A DNA stretch of 64,000 bases from an uncultured Leptotrichia sp. (GCA_937925095.1 CALEXX010000005.1:1-64000), one strand, 5' to 3'. Shown: positions 36,535-45,647, numbered from the stretch's first letter. Numbers and translations are program-made. The notes: generated from the sequence alone by a model not told the origin.

Positions 36535-38062
36535 TTTAAAAAAAATAAAAGAAGAATATGCTTTAATAGCTATTTTTCTTTTATTATTCATAATGAGTTA
36601 TTCAACTCCTCGTTATGGAGATGAATATGTTTATAGTTTTATATATAAAACATCAAAAAAAATTGCAAATATTAATGATGTTCTGATTTCATCTTATAAT
36701 ATTTATATGTTTTGGAGTGGAAGAATATTACCTAATATATTTCAATCATTATTTTTATATTTTGATAAGTTAATTTATTCGATTTTTAATAGTCTTATTT
36801 TTATTTTACTATTAAAAAAAACTAGAACTTTATCGATAAAATATGGTTGTAAATCAAATGGGAAAACATTCAATTATATATATATTTTTTTTCTAAATTT
36901 AATTTTTATTCCTGTTTTTAATCAAAATTATATATCAATGGTCTCAAGTATCAATTATTCATGGATGTTGTTTATTTTAATTTGTTATATTGATAAAATA
37001 GAAGAAATGTTATTAAATAAAAAAACAACATGGAAAATATTAATTTTAGGATTTTTAGTTGGAATATCAAATGAAAGTTCGGTTATTTTTGCAAATTTAT
37101 TTCTATTGTATAAAGTAGTAATCAAAAAACAGATGATAAATAAAAAAATTTTCTTAAGTTTATGGATAGGATCAGTGATTCAGTTTTTTTCTCCAGGAAA
37201 TTTTGTAAGAAGAAATCACATAGATACAATAAAAACAACTTATCCTTTTTTTGAAAGAATAGCTGTTTTTTTTCATATGAAACAAACGTTTTTATTTATA
37301 CAAGTATTTCTATTTCTATTTCTGTTTTTATTTTATTTAAGAAAAAAAATTAAGAAGCAAGTAATAGTTCCTATTGAAATTTTTGTAAGTTCGTTTGGGA
37401 CATTATGTGCACTTTTATTACTTATGCCAAGAAATGAACCAAGAGCATATTTAACATCATTTTATTTTTTTATAATGATAATTTATTGTATAACAATATC
37501 ATTTGAAAAAAATAAATATTTTTCGTTATTTAAATGTTATATTTCTATATTTTTTTTATTACTTTCAGTTCAAATATTTTCTTACTATTTTAAAATAGTA
37601 AGAAATGTAGAAAAAGAAAATAAATTGTTAGTAAAACACTATATGGATAAAAAAATAAAAAAGGCTATATTCTATGATAATAATGATAGATTAGGAAAAA
37701 TACAAGATTCTTATAGAGTTTATAATTTTTTATCCTTAACTCCTGAATTTTTTACAAAATATTTTTCTGAATATTATGGTTTTAGTGAATCGTATTTGAT
37801 TCCTAGAAAAAGTAAATTATTAATAATGACACCAAAAAAAGATTTTAAATTAAATAATATTGTAATAGTTTTAGATGAAGGTAAAAATTTAGAAATTTAT
37901 AGGACTCAAAAAGAGAATAAAATTTTTTTACTCATTCCAGAAGATGTAAAAAAAATAGAAATAACAAATAAAGAGCTTGAAATAAAGGAAATAGAAATAA
38001 TAGAAGCTTATAAAGGAACCGTTTTTTACAAAAAAGGAGATATAAAAAAAATTGATATATAA
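36524..38062 (+). CDS. DUF6056-like polytopic membrane protein
   Basis: A protein of about 512 residues with ten or more helices. It has an early PRYGDEYVYSF loop after the first helix and a long external C-terminal domain from about 400. The acidic loop motif after helix 1 and overall build recall GT-C glycosyltransferases and DUF6056. It would use a polyprenyl-linked sugar at the periplasmic face. The start is a TTG at 36524 overlapping the aminotransferase gene by 11 bases, with only a weak ribosome site; no later ATG keeps the first helix. Very AT-rich. Confidence 0.65.
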   Translation: MLNNLKKIKEEYALIAIFLLLFIMSYSTPRYGDEYVYSFIYKTSKKIANINDVLISSYNIYMFWSGRILPNIFQSLFLYFDKLIYSIFNSLIFILLLKKTRTLSIKYGCKSNGKTFNYIYIFFLNLIFIPVFNQNYISMVSSINYSWMLFILICYIDKIEEMLLNKKTTWKILILGFLVGISNESSVIFANLFLLYKVVIKKQMINKKIFLSLWIGSVIQFFSPGNFVRRNHIDTIKTTYPFFERIAVFFHMKQTFLFIQVFLFLFLFLFYLRKKIKKQVIVPIEIFVSSFGTLCALLLLMPRNEPRAYLTSFYFFIMIIYCITISFEKNKYFSLFKCYISIFFLLLSVQIFSYYFKIVRNVEKENKLLVKHYMDKKIKKAIFYDNNDRLGKIQDSYRVYNFLSLTPEFFTKYFSEYYGFSESYLIPRKSKLLIMTPKKDFKLNNIVIVLDEGKNLEIYRTQKENKIFLLIPEDVKKIEITNKELEIKEIEIIEAYKGTVFYKKGDIKKIDI

Positions 38063-38076
38063 AAAAGAGGGAAAAA

Positions 38077-38634
38077 ATGAAAAATATTGATTTTTATTTG
38101 TTAATATTAGCAATTATTGTTTTATCGCTTTTTGATAATGAAATTAATAAGATTACTAAATCTGTTCTCCCTAAAGTTTTGATAAATATAAGAAATGTTG
38201 ATGAAAGTGATAGCCTTTATTTATTACAATTAGATGAGGAAATAGACTTTAAAAATATTTCTATTAATCCAAAAAATGAATTTGTTCCAAAAGGTAAATA
38301 TGGATATTTTGCCAATGCATTATTTATAAAAGATAATGTTGATTTAAAAATAAAAAAGGATTCAAATTCAAAAATTTATTTTTATAATATAGGAACAGAA
38401 AAAGCAGAAATTATACATAAAAAAAATAAAGAAATTCTAAATTTAGGAGAAATGACGAAAAATGAGATAATTACTTATTATCCATTTAAAAAGAGCAAAT
38501 TATTTTTATTTTATAAAATTTTGTTGTATTTATTATTATCTATACCAGTATATATTTTTTTAAAATTAATAATTTTAGATGAAAAAAAATTAGAGTCTAA
38601 GAAAGGAGAGAGAAAATTTGATAAACCACAATAA
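38077..38634 (+). CDS. Free-standing membrane-anchored domain, paralogous to the N-terminus of the next protein
   Basis: A 185-residue protein with a hydrophobic helix at about 5-22, a beta-type external domain (about 28-145) and a second helix (about 147-168) followed by a lysine-rich cytoplasmic tail. The order and motifs (INK..., YFYNIG, ITYYPFKKSKLFLFYKILLY) match residues 20-200 of the protein encoded next (LFYNIGAGK, INYFPFSESKIFLLYTISSY). It is a duplicated module that exists both free and fused. I do not know a named family. AGAGGG supports the ATG. The stop lies 17 bases inside the next gene. Confidence 0.6.
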   Translation: MKNIDFYLLILAIIVLSLFDNEINKITKSVLPKVLINIRNVDESDSLYLLQLDEEIDFKNISINPKNEFVPKGKYGYFANALFIKDNVDLKIKKDSNSKIYFYNIGTEKAEIIHKKNKEILNLGEMTKNEIITYYPFKKSKLFLFYKILLYLLLSIPVYIFLKLIILDEKKLESKKGERKFDKPQ

Positions 38635-40558
38635 ATTTAAAATAGATTATTTTTTATTTTTTATTTCTTATATCATTGTTATTTTTTTATCTTCTTATAT
38701 TAATAAGTTTGTTTACAGGATATTACCTTATGCAGAAATAAAAATAGAATCTCTAGAAAAAAATTCAGGATATACAAATTATATTACACTTCTTGAGGAT
38801 GAAGAAACATCTTTGTTCTATAATTTAAAAAATATATACGATAAAAATATAGAAAAAAGAAATAATTTAATAGGATTAAATTATATAAAAAAAGGTGAAA
38901 ACAATTATTCTGTAAATGCTTTAAGTAGTAATAATTCAGAAAATATTATATATTTAAAATTAAAAAAAACTCCTAGATTAAAATTACTTTTCTATAATAT
39001 AGGAGCTGGAAAAAAAATAAAAATTTCATCTAATGGAAAAAAGAGTGAGATTTTAGATTTAAGTAATGAAAAAGAAGGAGAAATAATAAACTATTTTCCT
39101 TTTTCTGAGAGTAAAATTTTTTTATTATATACAATTTCAAGTTACATATTTTTTGGATTTATAATTTACTTAATTTTAGGTTGTATAAAAAAGATATATA
39201 AAAAAATAGATTTTACGATTTTTTTCAAAGAATATAATTTTAGAAGAACAGTTTTAATTATTTATGTAATAATTAGTTTATATGTAACTTTTCAATTTAT
39301 ATTTAAAACTTTACCGCTAAGTTTGTTTCAGGAAAATGGTCAACTTTTTGGTGATCAGTCATATTATTGGAATATAGGAATTTCACTTAGAAATTTAGAA
39401 TTAGAAGAGATTAAAATGAGAGCTTACTCTTTTAGAGGATATATTACTTCTATAATTCCTTTATTATCACAGGAAATAGGGAAGTATACCAGAATAAATC
39501 CTTTATGGATTTTTTATATGATAAATAATATATTTACTTCCATTTTATTAGGATACATAGTTCCTGAAATACATCAGAAATTAACAGGGAAAAAGACTAA
39601 ATATTATCATGTAGTAGCTTTATTTATAATATTTTCTTTTTTTTGGAAAGGTATGTATTACTCGGTTTTGGTTGATATTTTAGGAGGAACTTTTTTACTT
39701 TGGATGATATTAAAAATATTAGATAAGAAAAATAAAAAAGATGTATTTTTAATAGGAATATTTGGTGGAATTGCAGCATTATGTAGAGGAAATTATATAT
39801 TAACGGTTATTTCTCTTGCTTTTGGTTGTTTCATATATGATATATATAAAAGAAAAAAAGTATATGTGCAAGAAGGAGTAATTTTTCTTTTAGGTCTTTT
39901 AATAGTTTGTATTCCTCAGATAGGAATGAATTATCTTTTAGGTCATATAGGTATTTTTCCATTTGATCATGTTGGAAGTTATGTTCCAAAAGAAAAATTG
40001 AGTGTTTTCTTAATAAATCAAACAATGAGAGAATATTTTGTAGGCTGGCCTGTTGGAAGGGGTAACATAACAGCACAGCAAATATTAAAAAATTTTTCAA
40101 ATGATGCAAGATTAAGTATGAATCAAATTTTTTCTGCTTTTATATTTTCTCCTAAAGAAACCATTATTATGAGTTTTAAAAAAATATTTTTTGCATTAGA
40201 TACAAGATCAAGTGAAACATATCCAATAAAATTATGGAATTTAGAATTTTTTTCTTTTATTAATTATTTTATAATTTCAACATCTTTATTTTTTATTGGA
40301 ATGAAAAAAATTTATAGAAAAGAAAAAATATTGGGATTATTTTTGTTAATTTTTGGAATATTGCCTCAAGTGATATTATCAGTTGAGTGGAGATACTATA
40401 TATTACTGTATTTAATGGTATACTATATATTTATATTTAAATATATAGCATTAATAGAAACAAAATATGGGTTTAAAAAAATAAAAGAACAAGGATATTT
40501 GAAATTTGTAATATTAATGATAATATTATGTTTTATGATTTCATCATATTATGTATAA
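38618..40558 (+). CDS. Putative GT-C membrane glycosyltransferase with extra N-terminal membrane-anchored domain
   Basis: A 646-residue polytopic protein. Residues about 1-200 are the two-helix module shared with the preceding gene. From about 212 a GT39/ArnT-like core of about ten helices begins, with the loop ENGQLFGDQSYYWNIG carrying the acidic residues expected just after its first helix. Such enzymes move a sugar from a polyprenyl phosphate donor in the periplasm. The start is TTG at 38618 with GGAG nine bases upstream, inside the end of the previous gene. The GtrA and DPM1-like genes behind it could supply and flip the donor. Confidence 0.7.
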   Translation: MINHNKFKIDYFLFFISYIIVIFLSSYINKFVYRILPYAEIKIESLEKNSGYTNYITLLEDEETSLFYNLKNIYDKNIEKRNNLIGLNYIKKGENNYSVNALSSNNSENIIYLKLKKTPRLKLLFYNIGAGKKIKISSNGKKSEILDLSNEKEGEIINYFPFSESKIFLLYTISSYIFFGFIIYLILGCIKKIYKKIDFTIFFKEYNFRRTVLIIYVIISLYVTFQFIFKTLPLSLFQENGQLFGDQSYYWNIGISLRNLELEEIKMRAYSFRGYITSIIPLLSQEIGKYTRINPLWIFYMINNIFTSILLGYIVPEIHQKLTGKKTKYYHVVALFIIFSFFWKGMYYSVLVDILGGTFLLWMILKILDKKNKKDVFLIGIFGGIAALCRGNYILTVISLAFGCFIYDIYKRKKVYVQEGVIFLLGLLIVCIPQIGMNYLLGHIGIFPFDHVGSYVPKEKLSVFLINQTMREYFVGWPVGRGNITAQQILKNFSNDARLSMNQIFSAFIFSPKETIIMSFKKIFFALDTRSSETYPIKLWNLEFFSFINYFIISTSLFFIGMKKIYRKEKILGLFLLIFGILPQVILSVEWRYYILLYLMVYYIFIFKYIALIETKYGFKKIKEQGYLKFVILMIILCFMISSYYV

Positions 40559-40570
40559 AAAGAGGAAGAA

Positions 40571-40972
40571 ATGAAAAAAAATAGTGAGTTATTAAATTTT
40601 ATAATAATTGGGATATTAAATACTTTAATTGGTACAATGATAATGTTTATTGCTTATAATATATTTAAGCTCGGGTATTGGTTATCTACTTCATTAAATT
40701 ATATTATAGCTGGAACTTTTAGTTTTTATGCTAATAAAACATATACTTTTAAAAGTGAAGGACAAGTTTTAAAAAAAATAGTTTTCTTCATTCTAACTGT
40801 TTTAATTTGTTATCTAGTATCTTTTAATATTTCAAAAGGAATTACAAATTGTATTAATATACAAAATATAAAATTAAAAGAAAACATTTCTATGATTATG
40901 GGTATGATAGTATATACAATATTAAATTTTATTTTACAAAAAACAGTAGTTTTCAGAAAGGATAAAGAATGA
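40571..40972 (+). CDS. GtrA-family membrane protein
   Basis: A 133-residue protein with four helices and the GtrA pattern: LLNFIIIGILNTLIG, LNYIIAGTFSFYANKTYTF and LNFILQKTVVF near the end. GtrA proteins are proposed to flip polyprenyl-phosphate-linked sugars across the inner membrane. It overlaps the following DPM1-like gene by four bases (ATGA), a standard GtrA-GtrB arrangement. AGAGGAAG supports the start. Confidence 0.88.
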   Translation: MKKNSELLNFIIIGILNTLIGTMIMFIAYNIFKLGYWLSTSLNYIIAGTFSFYANKTYTFKSEGQVLKKIVFFILTVLICYLVSFNISKGITNCINIQNIKLKENISMIMGMIVYTILNFILQKTVVFRKDKE

Positions 40973-41697
40973 AAAAATTAGAAATAACAATTCCAGTTCT
41001 TAATGAAGAAAAAACAATAAAATTAAAAATAAATGAAATGATTAATTTTGTTGAAAATAATATATCTAATGTAACTGTAAAATTTATAATTGCAGATAAT
41101 GGCTCAACTGATGCTACTGAAAGATATAGTTTGGAATTAGTTGATAAATTTGAGAATCTTGAATATATAAAATTACCAGAAAAGGGAGTTGGACTAGCTT
41201 TGAGAACCTCTTGGCTAAAATCTAGTGCTGATTATGTAGGTTATATGGATTTAGATATAGCAACAGATTTAGAAGCTTTAAAAATAGTCACTTCAGAAAT
41301 GGAAAAAAATACAAAAATAATAAATGGTTCAAGATTGTTAAAAGACTCAATAGTCATTAATAGAACATTGCTAAGAGAATTATCATCAAGAGTATTTAAT
41401 ATGATACTAAAATTAGTATTAAAAGTGAAGTTTACAGATGGAATGTGTGGATTTAAATTCTTGGATAGAAAAATAGCACAGGAATTAATTGAAACTGGAA
41501 TAGATACAAAAGGATGGTTTTTTTCAACTGAAATAATGGTAAAAGGATCTTGGAAAAATATAGAAATAAAAGAAATTCCTGTTAAGTGGACAGACGATAG
41601 GAATTCAAAAGTAAAAATATTTTCTTTAAGTTTAAATTATTTAAAAAGTATTTTTAAGTTAAAAAATGAAGAAAAGGAGTTTAAGGTAAAAATATGA
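40969..41697 (+). CDS. DPM1/GtrB-like polyprenyl-phosphate glycosyltransferase
   Basis: A 242-residue GT2: LEITIPVLNEEKTIKLKI, ADNGSTDATERY, PEKGVGLALRTSW, MDLDIATD (metal site, about 86-93), DGMCGFKFLDR and EIPVKWTDDRNSKVKI, the signature set of DPM1-like enzymes. It lacks the C-terminal helices of GtrB. It probably makes the polyprenyl-phosphate sugar used by the GT-C enzymes upstream. The stop overlaps the next start. Confidence 0.88.
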   Translation: MKKLEITIPVLNEEKTIKLKINEMINFVENNISNVTVKFIIADNGSTDATERYSLELVDKFENLEYIKLPEKGVGLALRTSWLKSSADYVGYMDLDIATDLEALKIVTSEMEKNTKIINGSRLLKDSIVINRTLLRELSSRVFNMILKLVLKVKFTDGMCGFKFLDRKIAQELIETGIDTKGWFFSTEIMVKGSWKNIEIKEIPVKWTDDRNSKVKIFSLSLNYLKSIFKLKNEEKEFKVKI

Positions 41698-42587
41698 AAA
41701 TTGCTTTACTTGGTTATGGTTATTGGGGAAAAATAGTATTTAAATATTTGAAAAATGATACTTTTTTTGAATTAGTAAAAGTTTTTGATATGTGTAATGA
41801 TAAAGTTGGAATATTTACAAATAATATTGATGAAATAATGGAAGATGAAGAAATTGAAGGTGTTTATATAACAACACCAGTATCTACTCATTTTAAATTT
41901 ATAAAATTAGCAATTGAACATAAAAAATTAGTTTTTTGTGAAAAAGTTTTGGTAAGTGAAATGAATGAATTAAATTATATAAAAGAACATTTTTCAAATA
42001 AAATAATAGAAAGTAATTATATTTATACAGATTCTCCTTCTTTAAATTATATAAAAAATAATTTAGATGAAATTGGAGAAATTAAATATATTGAAGGTGA
42101 AATAAAGCAATTTGGGAATTTTTATTTAGACTCAGATGTTTATTCAACAATAGGATGTCATTTATTATCAGGTATAATGCATATTTTAAATAGTAATGAG
42201 ATAATATTATCTGTAGAGAGTTTAATTAAAAGAGAAGGATTGGTATTAAAGGGTATAATGAAAGGAAAAATTTCTAAAATACCGTTTTCATTTAACGTTG
42301 ACTTGTTGAATTATGAAAAAAGAAGAAATTTAGTATTTTATGGGGAAAATGGAATATTTTACTTTAATCCTTTAGATGTAGAAAATACGGTTATATTAAA
42401 AAAATTTGAAAATAGAAGTAATAAAATATTATTAGAAAAAAAGAAAAATTTTGATGAAAATAACAATATTATTTTAGCACTTAAAAGATTTAAAGAAGTT
42501 ATAAAAAATGAAAAAGAAATGAATTTAAAATTATCTATTACAATTTCAGAAAAACTTTTAAAATTGAAAGAGGAAAATCATGAATGA
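41694..42587 (+). CDS. Gfo/Idh/MocA-family oxidoreductase
   Basis: A 297-residue NAD(P)-dependent enzyme: MKIALLGYGYWGK (Rossmann GxGxxG at 7-12), TTPVSTHFKFIKLAIEHKKLVFCEK (the EK motif near 82-84) and GCHLLSGIMHIL, which holds the histidine expected in the catalytic D/H-x-x-x-H region. Members oxidise or reduce sugars and sugar nucleotides. Overlaps of four bases upstream and eight downstream tie it tightly to the DPM1-like and FAD-oxidoreductase genes. Substrate unknown; a lipid- or nucleotide-linked sugar is likely. Confidence 0.83.
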   Translation: MKIALLGYGYWGKIVFKYLKNDTFFELVKVFDMCNDKVGIFTNNIDEIMEDEEIEGVYITTPVSTHFKFIKLAIEHKKLVFCEKVLVSEMNELNYIKEHFSNKIIESNYIYTDSPSLNYIKNNLDEIGEIKYIEGEIKQFGNFYLDSDVYSTIGCHLLSGIMHILNSNEIILSVESLIKREGLVLKGIMKGKISKIPFSFNVDLLNYEKRRNLVFYGENGIFYFNPLDVENTVILKKFENRSNKILLEKKKNFDENNNIILALKRFKEVIKNEKEMNLKLSITISEKLLKLKEENHE

Positions 42588-43707
42588 AGAAAAAAAATAT
42601 GACAAAATTATAATAGGAGCAGGGATATACGGTATGTATGCTGCTAAAAGAACATTAGAAAAAAATCCTAATGAAAAAGTATTAATTTTAGAAGTTGAAA
42701 ATACATATTTTAATCGAGGTTCGTATATAAATCAAGCTAGACTTCATAATGGATATCATTATCCAAGATCTTATTCAACAGCTTCTAAATCAGCAAAATA
42801 TTTTGATAGATTTTATAATGATTTTAAAGAAGGAATCAATGATAATTTTAAAAAAGTATATGCTGTTGCTGCGGATTATAGTTGGGCAAATGGAGAACAG
42901 TTTAAAAAATTTTGTGATAATTTGAATTTGCTATGTGATGAGATTCCAAAGGAAAATTTTTTCAATCCACATACAATAGATAAGGCATTTTTAACAAAGG
43001 AATATTCTTTTGATGCAAAGAAAATAGGGGATAAATTATATAGGGAATTAAGAGCTTTAGGTTGTAATTTTAAATTTGAAGCAAAAATCACTTCTATAAA
43101 AAAAGAAAAAGATATTTTTATTGTACAATTAGAAGATGGAAGTGAGTATTTTACACCCTTTATACTGAATGCCACTTATGCTGGAATTAATAAAATACAT
43201 GATTTACTTGGATTTGAATATTTACCAATAAAATATGAATTTTGTGAAGTTATTTTATGTGAAGTGTCAGATAACATTAAAAATGTTGGGTTAACAGTTA
43301 TGGATGGGCCTTTTTTTTCAGTAATGCCTTTTGGACTTACAGGATATCATTCAATAACTACTGTATCAAGAACACCACATTTTACAAGTTATGATCATCT
43401 ACCACCATATGATTGTAGTGGCGATGAAAAATTACATACGAAAGAACATAGAAAAGGGTGTATTCATTGTGGAATTTATCCTGAAACAGCTTTTCAGGAA
43501 ATGGTCCAGACAGCAAAAAAATATTTAAGTGAAGATATAGAAATAAAATATGTGAAATCCTTATTCACTATAAAACCTATATTGGTTGCTTCTGAAATAG
43601 ATGATTCAAGACCAACAATAATAAGACAGTATTCTGAAAATCCTGATTTTTATACTGTATTTTCTGGGAAAATAAACACAATGTATGATTTAGATGAGAT
43701 ATTATAG
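42580..43707 (+). CDS. FAD-dependent oxidoreductase (DAO type)
   Basis: A 375-residue flavoprotein: KYDKIIIGAGIYGMYAAKRTL (dinucleotide fold, GAGIYG at 13-18), then NTYFNRGSYINQARLHNGYHYPR after the second strand, DAKKIGDKLYRELRALG and a late TVFSGKINTMYDLDEIL. The R-L-H-N-G-Y-H-Y-P-R stretch recalls a group of flavoproteins in capsule and O-antigen loci; the reaction is not known to me. No membrane helix. Translationally coupled to the Gfo/Idh/MocA gene, which suggests consecutive redox steps on the same sugar. Confidence 0.78.
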   Translation: MNEEKKYDKIIIGAGIYGMYAAKRTLEKNPNEKVLILEVENTYFNRGSYINQARLHNGYHYPRSYSTASKSAKYFDRFYNDFKEGINDNFKKVYAVAADYSWANGEQFKKFCDNLNLLCDEIPKENFFNPHTIDKAFLTKEYSFDAKKIGDKLYRELRALGCNFKFEAKITSIKKEKDIFIVQLEDGSEYFTPFILNATYAGINKIHDLLGFEYLPIKYEFCEVILCEVSDNIKNVGLTVMDGPFFSVMPFGLTGYHSITTVSRTPHFTSYDHLPPYDCSGDEKLHTKEHRKGCIHCGIYPETAFQEMVQTAKKYLSEDIEIKYVKSLFTIKPILVASEIDDSRPTIIRQYSENPDFYTVFSGKINTMYDLDEIL

Positions 43708-43725
43708 ATTAAGGAGAAAATAATA

Positions 43726-44631
43726 ATGAAAAATTTGGAGCAGAATTATATTTCAGTTGTTTTGGTTGTTAATGATAAAGATCCTGATATTATTAATAAA
43801 ATTCAGAGCATAAGTAATATATTAAAAGATAACTTTAAAGGTAGTGAAATTGTGATAGTGGATAATACTATTAGAAATCTTGAATTAAATGAATTAAATG
43901 AAAAAAATATAAAATATACATTAATTAAATTACCAATAAAGCATCGTACTCAGCAAGCTCTTAATGCTGGGACAGCAATGGCTATAGGAGATTATATTGT
44001 GGAAATTGAAGATGTTTCTTTTGATATAGATTATAGTAAAATAATGGAGTTATATAAAAAAAGTCAGGAAGGATATGACTTTGTATTTTTAGTTCCTAGG
44101 AAATCAAAAATGACATCCAAAATTTTTTATAAAACACTAAATAAATACTTTAAAAATATTTTTAATGAAGATATAAGTTCTTCAGTAATGACTTTATCAT
44201 CAAGGAGAGGACAAAATAAAGTTTCTGAAGTTGGAAAAAGAGTGATAAACAGAAATGTGGCATATATACTTTCTGGACTCAAAAGTTCATCGATAGTAGC
44301 AGATATAGATTATAGAAATAAACGGTCTTTTTCTGAAAATATGATGTTAATGTTTGATACGTTAATTTATTATACAGATGCAATCATGCTTATAACTCAA
44401 AGAATAGCTTTCTTATTTTTATTCTTATTTGGTATAGGTATAATATATAGCTTTATTTCGAGAATATTTTTTAAAACAATTGAAGGATGGGCATCTTTAT
44501 TTATAGTTTTAAGTTTAGGTTTCTTTGGGATATTTTCAATACTGAGTATAGTAGTGAGATATTTACATCATATTTTACAAAACTCATTAAATTCAAAAGA
44601 TTATGTCTATAGATCAATTGATAAAAAGTAA
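43726..44631 (+). CDS. GtrB-like GT2 protein with two C-terminal helices, degenerate catalytic motif
   Basis: A 301-residue protein with a GT2 fold (ISVVLVVNDKDPDIINKIQSI, IVIVDNTIRNLEL, RTQQALNAGTAMAIGDYIVEIEDV) and two C-terminal helices (about 223-248 and 255-285), as in GtrB. The metal-binding D-x-D site is replaced by EIEDVSFD, and the usual D-D-G-S after strand 2 reads VDNTIRN. It may use another metal arrangement or be an inactive scaffold. AAGGAG supports the ATG. It is the last gene with the CAA/TTA-rich codon style. Confidence 0.72.
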   Translation: MKNLEQNYISVVLVVNDKDPDIINKIQSISNILKDNFKGSEIVIVDNTIRNLELNELNEKNIKYTLIKLPIKHRTQQALNAGTAMAIGDYIVEIEDVSFDIDYSKIMELYKKSQEGYDFVFLVPRKSKMTSKIFYKTLNKYFKNIFNEDISSSVMTLSSRRGQNKVSEVGKRVINRNVAYILSGLKSSSIVADIDYRNKRSFSENMMLMFDTLIYYTDAIMLITQRIAFLFLFLFGIGIIYSFISRIFFKTIEGWASLFIVLSLGFFGIFSILSIVVRYLHHILQNSLNSKDYVYRSIDKK

Positions 44632-44648
44632 GAAATATGATAAAAGTT

Positions 44649-44677
44649 TGGACTTATTCCACTCTTTTTTGTATAAT
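44649..44677 (+). promoter_or_regulatory. rmlD promoter (repeated promoter module, copy A)
   Basis: TGGACT (44649-44654), 17-base spacer and TATAAT (44672-44677) lie 40 bases before rmlD. The sequence ggacttattNcaNtcttttttgtataat recurs with two differences at 45627, before the next gene. Confidence 0.65.
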
Positions 44678-44716
44678 ATATTGAATAGATAACTTATGTA
44701 AAGAAAGGGAATAATT

Positions 44717-45607
44717 TTGAATAACTACTTTCAAAATAATAATTTAAGAGTCCTTTTAATTGGTTCAAATGGACAATTAGGAAATGAATTTCAAAAATTA
44801 TTTTATAAAAAAAATATTGAATATACAGCAATAGATTATAAAGAATTAAATATAGTGAATAGTACAGATTTAGAAAAATTTTTTAAAGAAAATGGTAACT
44901 TTACCCATATAATAAACTGTGCAGCATATAATGATGTAGATAAGGCAGAAAATGAGACTGAGCAATGTTTTAAAGTAAACGATGAGGCTCCTTTAATTAT
45001 CTCCAGATATGCTAAAAAAATGGAAGCTATATTTATAACATATTCTACTGATTTTGTATTTGATGGTCAAAAAAGAGGGCCATATAGAGAAGAAGATACT
45101 CCTAATCCATTATCTGTTTATGGTAAAACAAAAAGATATATGGAAGAAAAAATTTTAAAAGAATTTGAAAAAGTATTTATTATAAGAACCTCATGGTTAT
45201 TCGGAGTAGGAGGAAATAACTTTAATAAGCAGGTAATCAATTGGAGCAGGTTAAGAGATAGTTTAAATATAGTTGATGATCAGGTTTCTGCACCTACATA
45301 TTCTTTGGATTTAGCTGAGTTCTCATGGAAACTCATACAGACAGAAAAATATGGTCTTTACCATATTACAAATAGTGGAGAAGCAAGTAAATATGAGCAG
45401 GCAAAGTATGTATTAGAAAAAATAGGATGGGAAGGAAAATTAAATAGGGCAAAAACAGCAGATTTTAACCTACCAGCCAAAAGACCGGAGTATTCTAAAC
45501 TATCATCAGAAAAGGTTGAAAAACTTCTTGGAGAAAAAATTCCAACATGGCAAAGCGGAATTGACAGGTTCCTTAAAGAAATGAAGGAAAATGGAGAATT
45601 AGAATAA
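44717..45607 (+). CDS. rmlD: dTDP-4-dehydrorhamnose reductase
   Basis: A 296-residue short-chain reductase: RVLLIGSNGQLGNEFQ (NADPH motif 16-22), NCAAYNDVDKAE, STDFVFDG, the catalytic Y-G-K-T-K (Y135, K139), RTSWLFG and VDDQVSAPTYSLDLA. It makes dTDP-L-rhamnose in the last step of the pathway. The start is a TTG at 44717 with AAAGGGA six bases upstream. It has its own promoter and terminator. RmlB and RmlC must be encoded elsewhere if the pathway is complete. Confidence 0.92.
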   Translation: MNNYFQNNNLRVLLIGSNGQLGNEFQKLFYKKNIEYTAIDYKELNIVNSTDLEKFFKENGNFTHIINCAAYNDVDKAENETEQCFKVNDEAPLIISRYAKKMEAIFITYSTDFVFDGQKRGPYREEDTPNPLSVYGKTKRYMEEKILKEFEKVFIIRTSWLFGVGGNNFNKQVINWSRLRDSLNIVDDQVSAPTYSLDLAEFSWKLIQTEKYGLYHITNSGEASKYEQAKYVLEKIGWEGKLNRAKTADFNLPAKRPEYSKLSSEKVEKLLGEKIPTWQSGIDRFLKEMKENGELE

Positions 45608-45619
45608 AGTAAAAAACTT

Positions 45620-45647
45620 AAAGACTGGACTTATTTCAGTCTTTTTT
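45620..45647 (+). terminator. rmlD terminator overlapping the next promoter
   Basis: AAAGACTG pairs with CAGTCTTT across gacttatt and runs into a T-tract. The TGGACT inside its loop side is also the -35 of the promoter for the gene at 45712. Confidence 0.75.
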
